Of a DNA stretch of 64,000 nucleotides, positions 57,223 through 64,000 are shown piece by piece. Positions within the stretch are counted from its first letter, which is position 1; every line of letters starts with the position of its first letter. Both the position numbers and the translations under genes were made by a program. This stretch comes from Lysinimonas soli (GTDB taxonomy: Bacteria; Actinomycetota; Actinomycetes; Actinomycetales; Microbacteriaceae), in contig NZ_JBHSMG010000001.1 of the NCBI RefSeq assembly GCF_042655435.1, forward strand, positions 62,001-126,000, given 5' to 3'. A model generated the notes under the pieces. It was not told where the DNA came from. It made no database searches and saw only the letters and a list, made by a program, of their open reading frames with translations.

Positions 57223-57278
57223 TTGACCGAGATCCCATTCTTCTCATAGTGTCGCCTACCACCTGCACATTGTGAGAA
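57223..57278 (+). promoter_or_regulatory. Promoter/operator of the BMP-family importer operon
   Basis: TTGACC (57223-57228), 17 bases, ATAGTG (57246-57251). The spacer ends in TCTTCTCATAG (57239-57249), identical to the lactonase promoter. A perfect inverted repeat TTCTCA (57241-57246) and TGAGAA (57273-57278) brackets the transcription start. The shared element suggests that both operons answer to one regulator. Confidence 0.6.
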
Positions 57279-57328
57279 AGGCGACGACGCTTCGTGGCCG
57301 ATCTCCTGCTCGAGAGGAACGCTTAGCG

Positions 57329-58420
57329 ATGCATAGCTCCACATCTGCACCACCTCGCGCCCGCGCGTTTCGCCGCGCGATTCCGGCGGTCGGCGCCCTG
57401 ACCCTCGCGGTCATGCTCGCCGCCTGCTCCGGTCGTGGCGCGACCACGACGACCGCCAGCGCGAACGGCGACTTCACCACCGTCACCATCGTGACACCTG
57501 CGACCGAATCCGATCACGGGTGGAACCAGATGGGTCTGAAGGGCGCCCGCGCCGCCGCCAAGGCGAGCGGGCTCACTCTCACCGAGGACGTCAACGTCGG
57601 CTACGACAACACCGAGACGATCCTGACCCAGGCCGCGCAGAAGAAGGGCGTCGGACTCGTCATCGCTCACGCGAGCGGCTTCGCCCAGGCCGCCGACCAC
57701 GCCAACCAGAGCACCGGCGTTCCGGTGCTGATCACCGACTTCCCCAAGCAGCAGATCAAGGGCAAGATCGGCATCATCACCTTCAACGCGCAAGAGGGCG
57801 GATACCTGGCCGGCATCGCAGCCGCGATGAGCTCCAAGAGCGGCAAGCTCGGCGTCGCGATCTCGGCGGATGACATCAACTGGTACACGATGTCCGGTGG
57901 ATTCGTCGCCGGTGCGCGCAGCGTGAACCCGTCGATCAAGGTCGACGTCGCCTACATCGGCGCCGCGTCGTACGACGACTCGGCCGGTGGCAAGAAGGTC
58001 GTGCAGCAGCTCATCGCGAGCGGTGACGACGTGATCTTCGGCATGGGCGATGGCGCGACCATCGGGTACGTGGCCGCGGTCGACGAGGCCAACCAGGCCG
58101 GAACCGCGGTCAAGTACATCGCCGACATCGGGGATGTCTCCGACCTGGTCAAGAACAAGGACGAGGTGCTCACCTCGGTGCTCTGGGTGTTCGACAAGAC
58201 CTACGAGCAGGCCATCAAGGATGTCAAGGCGGGCACCTTCGCCCAGACGCCCTACAACCTCAACCTGAAGAACGGTGGGATCAAGCTCGAGGACACCGCG
58301 ACGCTGACCTCCGACATGAAGGCCGCGACGAAGAAGGCGGCATCGGGGATCGAGGACGGCAGCATCACGGTGCCGAACACCACGACGAAGGATCTGCTGA
58401 CAGCCCTGCTGAACCAGTAG
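57329..58420 (+). CDS. BMP-family substrate-binding lipoprotein (candidate B6-vitamer binding protein)
   Basis: 363 residues from the ATG at 57329 with GAGAGGAA upstream. Lipobox MLAAC near residue 33. The mature part is a BMP (Bmp/Med/TmpC) binding protein: VTPATESDHGWNQMGLKGA, LVIAHASGFAQAADHAN, GGYLAGIAAAMSSKSG and a late VWVFDKTYEQAIKDV-type helix (LWVFDKTYEQAIKDV). Most BMP proteins bind nucleosides or purines. Here the ATPase, both permeases and the pyridoxamine aminotransferase follow in the same direction, so a B6 vitamer or 4-pyridoxate is the expected ligand. A strong hairpin follows the stop. Confidence 0.85.
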   Translation: MHSSTSAPPRARAFRRAIPAVGALTLAVMLAACSGRGATTTTASANGDFTTVTIVTPATESDHGWNQMGLKGARAAAKASGLTLTEDVNVGYDNTETILTQAAQKKGVGLVIAHASGFAQAADHANQSTGVPVLITDFPKQQIKGKIGIITFNAQEGGYLAGIAAAMSSKSGKLGVAISADDINWYTMSGGFVAGARSVNPSIKVDVAYIGAASYDDSAGGKKVVQQLIASGDDVIFGMGDGATIGYVAAVDEANQAGTAVKYIADIGDVSDLVKNKDEVLTSVLWVFDKTYEQAIKDVKAGTFAQTPYNLNLKNGGIKLEDTATLTSDMKAATKKAASGIEDGSITVPNTTTKDLLTALLNQ

Positions 58421-58430
58421 TCGATCGCGC

Positions 58431-58466
58431 GGGTTGGGCGGCATCACCTGGGATGCCGCCCAACCC
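58431..58466 (+). terminator. Strong intra-operon hairpin after the BMP binding-protein gene
   Basis: A perfect 15-bp stem: GGGTTGGGCGGCATC (58431-58445) with GATGCCGCCCAACCC (58452-58466), six-base loop. It separates the binding-protein gene from the ATPase gene. It probably stops a share of transcripts and stabilises the upstream message, so that the binding protein is made in excess. An ATG at 58453 lies within the stem and is not a credible start. Confidence 0.75.
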
Positions 58467-58506
58467 CGCTTCCCCCCATTCCTTCGAGAGGATCATCACA
58501 GCTGCG

Positions 58507-60120
58507 ATGGCGACACACAGCACCCCTCAGCTCACACCCGGTGTGATCTCGCTGAAGGGGATCACCAAGCGATTCCCCGGCGTGATCGCCAACGACGACA
58601 TCTCGCTCGATGTCTACGACGGACAGGTCCATTGCCTGCTCGGCGAGAACGGCGCGGGCAAATCGACCCTGATCAGCATCCTGGCCGGGATGCAGCAGCC
58701 GGATTCCGGCACGATCGAGATCGACGGGACCCCCGTCGTGATCGGCTCGCCGAAGGCGGCGATGAAGCACGGAATCGGCGTCGTGCACCAGCACTCGACC
58801 CTCGTGCCGACCCTCACCGTGATCGAGAACCTCATGCTGGGCGAGCGGGGTCTGCTGCTCCAGGAGAAGCGGGCGACGGCGCGCCTGGAGGAGCTCTCGG
58901 AGCTGCTCGGCGCCCGGATCGACCCCCACATCATGGCCAGCGATCTCGCCCTCGGGCAGCAGCAGCAGGTCGAGATCGCGAAGGCGATGTGGACGGGGAC
59001 GCGGCTGCTGATCCTCGACGAGCCCACCTCGATGCTGACGCCCTCGGCGATCGAGAACCTCAGCGAGAGCATGTCGCGGCTGACCGCGCAGGGCCTCGGG
59101 ATCATCTTCATCACCCACAAGCTGCGTGAGGCCTACTCGATGGGCGACTGCGTCACCGTGCTGCGCGGCGGGCGCCGGGTCGGATTCCTCTCACCCGAGC
59201 GCATGAAGGAGTTCACCGAGGAGCAGGCCCAGTCCGAGATCCTCCGGGCGATGTTCGGTGAGGACCTCAGCTCCCGGAGTGCCCTCGAAGACGCCGCGGA
59301 GCTCGCTGGCGCCAAGGAGGCCGAACGCGAGACCGAGGCACTCGATCTCTCGTCGCGTCCGATCCGGCTCGAGCTCACCGACGTCTCGAGCGCGCGGGGA
59401 GGGATGGAGGTCTCGATCGCCGACATCTCGCTGGCCCTGCACGAGGGCGAGATCTTCGGGATCGCTGGGATCGACGGTCACGGTCAGGCCGGACTCGCCG
59501 AGGTGGTCGCCGGTCAGCGGCCCGCGAGCCGCGGCACGATCGCGCTCGACGGCGTCGACCTCAGCAAGCTGGGGGTTCGCGCTCGACAGGAGCGCGGCAT
59601 CCGCTACGTGACCGATGATCGCCTGCACGAGGGAACCGTGGGCAGCCTGAGCGTCGCCCTCAACCTGCTGCTCAAGCGCATCGGCAAGCGGCCGTTCTGG
59701 CGCTTCGGGCAGATCGACAAGGCCGCCGTCAACCAGGAGGCGAAGCGGCTGATCGACCAGTACACGATCCGGACCCCCTCGCCGAGCACGCGGGTCGGAA
59801 CGCTCTCCGGCGGCAACATCCAGAAGGTCCTCCTGGCCCGGGAACTCGGCGAAGGCGCCCGAGTCGTCGTCGTCAACAAGCCCACGTACGGGCTCGACCT
59901 GAAGACGGTCAAGCTCGTGCACGAATTGCTGCGCGAGTTCGCGGAAGGCGGCGGTGCCGTGTTGCTCATCTCGACGGAACTCGACGAGCTCATCGAGCTC
60001 TCGCATCGGATCGGCGTGATGTCGCACGGCCGCATCGTGGGGGTCGTCGAGAACCGGGGCTCCGATGTCGCCGAGCGGGTCGGCCAGTACATGATCGGAG
60101 GTGCGCCCGATGGCCACTGA
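58507..60120 (+). CDS. ABC transporter ATPase of the BMP-type importer
   Basis: 537 residues from the ATG at 58507. First ABC domain: Walker A GENGAGKST (about residue 47), signature region LALGQQQQVEIAKAM and LLILDEPTSML. Second: degenerate Walker A GIDGHGQAG, intact LSGGNIQKVLLAREL and a degenerate Walker B VVVNKPTYGLD. This is the pattern of BmpF/YufO-type nucleoside importers. The linker between domains (about residues 265-300) is long and Glu-rich. The stop overlaps the first permease gene by 11 bases. Confidence 0.9.
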   Translation: MATHSTPQLTPGVISLKGITKRFPGVIANDDISLDVYDGQVHCLLGENGAGKSTLISILAGMQQPDSGTIEIDGTPVVIGSPKAAMKHGIGVVHQHSTLVPTLTVIENLMLGERGLLLQEKRATARLEELSELLGARIDPHIMASDLALGQQQQVEIAKAMWTGTRLLILDEPTSMLTPSAIENLSESMSRLTAQGLGIIFITHKLREAYSMGDCVTVLRGGRRVGFLSPERMKEFTEEQAQSEILRAMFGEDLSSRSALEDAAELAGAKEAERETEALDLSSRPIRLELTDVSSARGGMEVSIADISLALHEGEIFGIAGIDGHGQAGLAEVVAGQRPASRGTIALDGVDLSKLGVRARQERGIRYVTDDRLHEGTVGSLSVALNLLLKRIGKRPFWRFGQIDKAAVNQEAKRLIDQYTIRTPSPSTRVGTLSGGNIQKVLLARELGEGARVVVVNKPTYGLDLKTVKLVHELLREFAEGGGAVLLISTELDELIELSHRIGVMSHGRIVGVVENRGSDVAERVGQYMIGGAPDGH

Positions 60121-61225
60121 ACGCACCCCCCAGCGTCGCGCGGTCGACACGGTCATCCGCTCGATCCTGCCGATCGTCTTCGCCCTGATCGTCGCGGCGC
60201 TGATCCTGCTGGTGCTCGGCAAGGATCCGCTCAAGTTCTATTCGGGCGTGTTCGAGAACGGCGTCGTCGGGCAGAACTGGCAGCACAGCCTCGTCATGAT
60301 GACGCCGCTCCTGCTGATCGCGATCGCGCTGATCGTCGTGTTCCGCGGGCAGCTCTGGAACCTCGGCTACGACGGGCAGTTCCTGCTCGGCGCGGTCACG
60401 GTCGCGGGCCTCGCCCCCCAGCTGATCCAGGCGACCTCGCCCGGCGTCGCCTACCTGGTGCTCACGATCGCCGCGATCGCGGTGAGCGCGATCTGGACGC
60501 TGCTGCCGGCCTGGCTCAAGGCGCGCTTCGGCACCAACGAGATCATCACGACCCTCGTCATGTCGACCATCGGCGTCGGCTTGACGAACATCCTGATCGT
60601 CTACGTCTTCCAGGATCCGGCGGTCTCGTCGCCGCAGACCCGCTCGATGAAGCTGAGCGACATGCTCCCCTACATCCCCGGCACGCAGGTGCACATCGGG
60701 TTCCTGGTGGCGATCGTGGTGGCGATCGTGTTCCAGTTCATCCTGAGCAGGACCTCGTTCGGGCTCCGGCTGGACGTGTTCGGCTCGAGCCCGAAGAGCG
60801 CCCGCCACGTCGGCATCAACTCGCGGGCGATGGTCGTGGTGCTGTTCCTGATCAGCGGCGGCCTGATCGGACTGGCGGCGGCGATGGACATCTTCGGGCA
60901 GTTCGGCTACATGCGCACCAACTGGAATCCCGCCTACGGCGACACGATCATGCCCTTCGTCTTCCTCGCCCGGCTGAGCCCGGTGGGGTCGATCCCGTTC
61001 ATCGCGTTCTACTCGATCTTCGCCACGGGCGGGACGATCGCGGCTCAGGAGTCGGGTCTGTCGGTCGACTTCCTCAAGGTGATCGTCGCGCTGATCCTGA
61101 TTTTCATGACGATCACGGAATATGTCGGAACCAAGCGCGATCTCGGCCAGAGCTATCTGCCCGACGAACTCAAGGAAGCGATAAGAAGGCCGCTCGCGGC
61201 CCTGACCGGAAGGAGTGCCCGGTGA
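60110..61225 (+). CDS. ABC transporter permease of the BMP-type importer (first)
   Basis: 371 residues from the ATG at 60110; GGAGGT lies seven bases upstream, which rules out the GTG at 60101 inside that box. About ten hydrophobic segments. Landmarks of the YufP/BmpE-type permeases are FRGQLWNLGYDGQFLLGA (about residue 80), FGTNEIITTLVMS and FGLRLDVFGSSPKSARHVGI. It forms the channel with the next gene, which overlaps its stop by four bases (GTGA). Confidence 0.9.
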   Translation: MATERTPQRRAVDTVIRSILPIVFALIVAALILLVLGKDPLKFYSGVFENGVVGQNWQHSLVMMTPLLLIAIALIVVFRGQLWNLGYDGQFLLGAVTVAGLAPQLIQATSPGVAYLVLTIAAIAVSAIWTLLPAWLKARFGTNEIITTLVMSTIGVGLTNILIVYVFQDPAVSSPQTRSMKLSDMLPYIPGTQVHIGFLVAIVVAIVFQFILSRTSFGLRLDVFGSSPKSARHVGINSRAMVVVLFLISGGLIGLAAAMDIFGQFGYMRTNWNPAYGDTIMPFVFLARLSPVGSIPFIAFYSIFATGGTIAAQESGLSVDFLKVIVALILIFMTITEYVGTKRDLGQSYLPDELKEAIRRPLAALTGRSAR

Positions 61226-62154
61226 CCGATCTGCTGACGCCCGCGTTCATCTCGGCATTCATCGTCGCCTGCATCGCGGGGGCGGTCCCGCTCATGCTGG
61301 CCGCGGTGGGGGAGACCATCGGGGAGCAGTCCGGGGTGCTGAACCTCGGCATCGAGGGCATGATGCTCATCGGCGCCTACGTCGGATACGTCGTGGCCCT
61401 CGACACCCACTCGGTGTGGCTCGGCATGCTCGGTGGTGCGCTCGGAGGCGCCGTCATCTCACTCGTCCTGCTCGTTCTCAACGTGTGGTTGGGCCTGAAC
61501 CAGATCGTGCTCGGCATCGCGATCACGCTCGCGGGTGGCGGAGTCACGAGCGTGCTCTACGACCAGAAGTACGGCGCGACCGCCCCTCGCGTCGAGGTCG
61601 ACCGCTGGAGGATCCCGGGCCTGTCGAGCATTCCGGGCGTAGGCACCTCGCTGTTCAGCCAGTCGGGGCTGTTCTGGATCGCCCTCGCCCTCGCGGCGCT
61701 CGTGGCCTGGTTCCTGAGCAAGTCGAACTGGGGGCTCAGCATCCGGGCCGCGGGCCAGAAGCCCTCGTCGCTCGACGCCGCGGGCGGAAGCGTGATGCGC
61801 ACGCGCTCGCAGGCCGTGCTGTTGGGCGGGCTCTTCTCGGGGCTCGGCGGGGCGTACCTGGCGCTGCTCGGCACGAGCGCCTTCACCCCGTTCATGACCA
61901 ACGGACTCGGCTACATCGCGATCGTGGTCACGATGCTGGCCCGCGGTCGCATCCTCTGGGTGGGGCTCGTCTCGCTGCTCTACGGCGTCACCGTCGCCGT
62001 CGGCACCGTGCTGCAGCTGACCAGCCTCAACATCCCGACCGACATCATCACGATGCTGCCCTACATCGTCGTGATGATCGTGCTGCTGATCTTCGCCCGC
62101 AGCGTCTACATCTCGCCGGTCCTCGGCGCTCCATACACCCGCGGCGCGCGCTGA
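61222..62154 (+). CDS. ABC transporter permease of the BMP-type importer (second)
   Basis: 310 residues from a GTG overlapping the previous stop. About eight to nine membrane segments. LMLAAVGETIGEQSGVLNLG, then IEGMMLIGAYVGY near residue 45 and LNQIVLGIAITLAGGGVTS are the signatures of YufQ/BmpG-type permeases. With the previous three genes it makes a complete importer. The next gene is the pyridoxamine aminotransferase, 38 bases on. Confidence 0.9.
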   Translation: MTDLLTPAFISAFIVACIAGAVPLMLAAVGETIGEQSGVLNLGIEGMMLIGAYVGYVVALDTHSVWLGMLGGALGGAVISLVLLVLNVWLGLNQIVLGIAITLAGGGVTSVLYDQKYGATAPRVEVDRWRIPGLSSIPGVGTSLFSQSGLFWIALALAALVAWFLSKSNWGLSIRAAGQKPSSLDAAGGSVMRTRSQAVLLGGLFSGLGGAYLALLGTSAFTPFMTNGLGYIAIVVTMLARGRILWVGLVSLLYGVTVAVGTVLQLTSLNIPTDIITMLPYIVVMIVLLIFARSVYISPVLGAPYTRGAR

Positions 62155-62192
62155 CCCGGCGACCGCACGACACGACCGAAAGGCACTGCACC

Positions 62193-63350
62193 ATGGCTCA
62201 ACTCGATTTCACCCTGTCGGCGGGGCCGACGGTCGCCTCGGCGCGCACGCTGGCGGCGCTCGGCGCCCCGATCACCTACCACTACGACCCCGACTTCCTC
62301 GCGCTGTTCCGGCGCACCCAGCAGAAGGTGGCCACGCTCTTCGAGACCACGAACGACGTGGTGTTGATGCAGGGCGAGGCCATCGTCGGCCTCGAGGGCG
62401 CCGCCCGCTCGCTGGTCCGGCCGGGAATGCACGTTCTCAACCTCGTGCAAGGTGTCTTCGGCAAGGGGATGGGCTACTGGCTCACCGATTTCGGAGCCGT
62501 GCTGCACGAGATCGAGGTGCCCTACGACGAAGCGGTGTCGCCGGAGTCCGTCGAGCAGTACCTCGACGCGCACCCCGAGATCGAGTTGCTGACGGTGGTC
62601 GCATCTGAGACACCCTCGGGTACCGTGAGCGACATGTCCCGCATCGGACCGATCTGCCGGTCCCGCGGGGTGCTGACCCTCGTCGACACGGTGTCCGGGG
62701 TCGGCGGCATGGAGTTCCGCACCGACGAGTGGGGGCTCGACGTCTGCGTGGCCGGAGCGCAGAAGTGCCTCGGAGGCCCTCCCGGAGTGGCCATGGTCAC
62801 GGTCAGCCAGGCCGCCTGGGACGCCATAGAGAAGAACGAGCGAGCGCCGCGCGCCTCCTACCTCTCCCTTCTGGACTGGAAGGAGAAGTGGCTCATCGGC
62901 GGAGTCTTCCCCTACACGCCCTCGGTCTCCGACATGCACGGGCTGGAGGCCTGCGTCGATGCGATGCTCGAGGAAGGCGTGGATGCCGCGATCGAGCGGC
63001 ACCGCAAGTCGGCTCTGGTGACCCGCGCGGGAGTGCGTGGTCTCGGCATGGAGATCTGGCCGGCGCGCGACGAGATCGCGGCCTATTGCGTGACATCCGT
63101 TCGACTTCCCGACAGTATCGATCATCTGGAACTGCGCAAGTACGTGCGAGAGCGTTACGGTGTCATGCTGTCGAGCGGGCAAGGTGCGGGCAACCTCATC
63201 CGGATCGCCCACATGGGACCGACCGCGAGCGGCCTGTATCCGGTGGTCGGCATCGCGGCCCTCGGTCGGGCGCTCGTCGATCTCGGACATCCGGTCGACA
63301 TCGGAGCCGGTGTCGAGGCGGCGCTCGCGACGATCAGCAGTCAGAGTTGA
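62193..63350 (+). CDS. Pyridoxamine-pyruvate aminotransferase (class V/fold type I)
   Basis: 385 residues (393 in M. loti), AAAGG nine bases before the ATG. It converts pyridoxamine plus pyruvate to pyridoxal plus alanine, the entry step for pyridoxamine. Visible motifs: FTLSAGPTVASARTLAALG at the start, LMQGEAIVGLEGAARSL, VASETPSGTVSDMS, LVDTVSGVGGMEF and CVAGAQKCLGGPPG with the conserved Lys (Schiff base lysine in ordinary transaminases; in this enzyme pyridoxamine is substrate, not cofactor), then SSGQGAGNLIRIAHMG. Serine-pyruvate or alanine-glyoxylate transaminases are close relatives, but the locus favours the B6 role. Confidence 0.9.
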   Translation: MAQLDFTLSAGPTVASARTLAALGAPITYHYDPDFLALFRRTQQKVATLFETTNDVVLMQGEAIVGLEGAARSLVRPGMHVLNLVQGVFGKGMGYWLTDFGAVLHEIEVPYDEAVSPESVEQYLDAHPEIELLTVVASETPSGTVSDMSRIGPICRSRGVLTLVDTVSGVGGMEFRTDEWGLDVCVAGAQKCLGGPPGVAMVTVSQAAWDAIEKNERAPRASYLSLLDWKEKWLIGGVFPYTPSVSDMHGLEACVDAMLEEGVDAAIERHRKSALVTRAGVRGLGMEIWPARDEIAAYCVTSVRLPDSIDHLELRKYVRERYGVMLSSGQGAGNLIRIAHMGPTASGLYPVVGIAALGRALVDLGHPVDIGAGVEAALATISSQS

Positions 63351-63410
63351 CCGGCCTCGCACCGCACGGTGCGATGGGACCACGAGGAGCACGAGCAGAG
63401 GGGGCACGCG

Positions 63411-64000
63411 ATGGCGGTGCAGCGGACTAAGGGGGTCGACAGCGCGCGCCGGGCGCTGCAGATCCTGCTCCAGTTCAACCAGAACAAGCCGGAACTGACG
63501 GTCGACGAGATCCTCGAGACGCACGACATCTCGCTGCCGAGCGCCTACCGGTACCTGTCGCTTCTGCGCGAGATGTACCTCATCGAGGAGCGAGGCAAGG
63601 GATCGTACGTCCTGTCGCCCGAGATCCTGCAGCTGGCCCAGGCCGCCGAACGCACGCTCGACTACCGGGTGGAAGCGCAGCCGGTGCTCGACCAGTTGCG
63701 GGACGCGACCGGCGAGACCGCGCTCTACCTGCGACAGCTCAACGACGCGGCGGTATGCCTCGCGATCTCGGAGCCGGACAGGACCATCAGCATCTCGTTC
63801 CAACCCGGTCATGTCATGCCCCTGCACGCCGGAGCCGCGGCCAAGACCCTGCTCGCCGGCTTCGCCAAGGCGCGACGCGCCCAGTATCTCGACCGGGTCG
63901 AGCCGCCGCTCTCGGCAGAGGCGCGCGAGCGGCTCTCTGCGGATCTCGACCGGCTTCGCGAGACCGGTTTCGCGGTCAGCGAGGGCGAGGTGGACGAGGG
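63411..64000 (+). CDS. IclR-family transcriptional regulator (partial, runs off the right edge)
   Basis: The first 196 codons are visible; the ATG at 63411 follows an AGAGGGG box. Residues 8-70 are the IclR winged helix (GVDSARRALQILLQF, LTVDEILETHDISLPSAYRYL with the second part ISLPSAYRYL, and a KGSYVLSPEIL wing). From residue 85 the ligand-binding GAF-like domain begins (LDQLRDATGETALYLRQL, LHAGAAAKTLLAGF). It is the only regulator gene of the B6 locus in the window and its position behind the aminotransferase makes it the candidate controller of the three B6 promoters, sensing a pathway intermediate. Confidence 0.87.
   Translation, partial: MAVQRTKGVDSARRALQILLQFNQNKPELTVDEILETHDISLPSAYRYLSLLREMYLIEERGKGSYVLSPEILQLAQAAERTLDYRVEAQPVLDQLRDATGETALYLRQLNDAAVCLAISEPDRTISISFQPGHVMPLHAGAAAKTLLAGFAKARRAQYLDRVEPPLSAEARERLSADLDRLRETGFAVSEGEVDE

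Noticed and set aside
58453..58506. ATG at 58453 as start of the importer ATPase
   Set aside because: It lies inside the 15-bp hairpin stem; the ATG at 58507 directly precedes conserved sequence.
62193..63350. Calling the aminotransferase a serine-glyoxylate or alanine-glyoxylate transaminase
   Set aside because: Fold and motifs allow it, but it is embedded in the B6 locus and its length and motifs suit pyridoxamine-pyruvate aminotransferase.
1..64000. CRISPR arrays, tRNA/rRNA genes, insertion sequences and prophage
   Set aside because: No spaced direct repeats, cloverleaf-type sequences, transposase motifs or phage structural genes were found on reading either strand; computational tools could not be run.

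Overview
The window is high-GC DNA with dense, frequently overlapping genes, many GTG starts, AAAGG-type ribosome binding sites and several likely leaderless genes. This fits an actinomycete. The abundance of GCATCC/GGATGC-type codon pairs and the gene content suggest Microbacteriaceae, which is an inference. No tRNA, rRNA, CRISPR array or intact insertion sequence was seen, and no gene-free stretch exceeds 300 bases. The largest gaps are about 220 bases at 15064-15280 and 30343-30563.

Left edge (1-4.3 kb): visibly less GC-rich accessory DNA. It holds the tail of a helicase/nuclease, two coupled unknown genes, a PIN-like protein, a NERD-domain gene that has lost its 5' end at about 2.94 kb (probably an island junction), and an XRE-MNT/HEPN toxin-antitoxin pair. 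At 4.3-7.4 kb are a 2-oxoglutarate oxygenase and a gluconate kinase/permease pair.

Amino-sugar locus (7.4-19.7 kb): a secreted spherulin-4/GH135-like polygalactosaminidase lies beside an operon for a SIS isomerase, ROK kinase, NagA-like deacetylase, PfkB kinase and class II aldolase. Divergent from it are a DeoR regulator, a Gfo/Idh/MocA oxidoreductase and a CUT1 sugar importer. Together they read as a system that cuts galactosamine-rich polysaccharide outside the cell and carries GalNAc through tagatose phosphates to triose phosphates.

Middle (19.7-30.3 kb): regulators and enzymes of general type, including a MerR-SDR pair with duplicated leaderless promoters, MarR, an esterase, PadR-UbiB, a phosphoesterase, two alpha/beta hydrolases, TetR and an EamA exporter.

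Tetritol locus (30.4-41.4 kb): two zinc-type dehydrogenases, a CUT2 importer with a DUF2291 protein, a DhaK-DhaL kinase, TIM-like and RpiB-like isomerases, a DeoR regulator and an RbsD/FucU mutarotase. The enzyme set matches erythritol/threitol catabolism through erythrulose phosphates to D-erythrose 4-phosphate.

Flavin monooxygenase block (41.4-47.7 kb): a methyltransferase, an LLM oxidoreductase, two flavin reductases, two NtaA-type monooxygenases and an XRE-cupin regulator sitting on a perfect AT-rich palindrome.

Vitamin B6 locus (47.7-64.0 kb, running off the right edge): every enzyme expected for degradation of pyridoxamine/pyridoxal by pathway I. These are pyridoxamine-pyruvate aminotransferase, pyridoxal 4-dehydrogenase, 4-pyridoxolactonase, a GMC 4-pyridoxate dehydrogenase candidate, FHMPC dehydrogenase, HMPDC decarboxylase, MHPC oxygenase and AAMS hydrolase. 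Interleaved are three genes of unknown role (DUF1185, PEBP, amidohydrolase), a complete BMP-family ABC importer that is a strong candidate for a new B6-vitamer transporter, and an IclR regulator. This last locus is the most striking content of the window.
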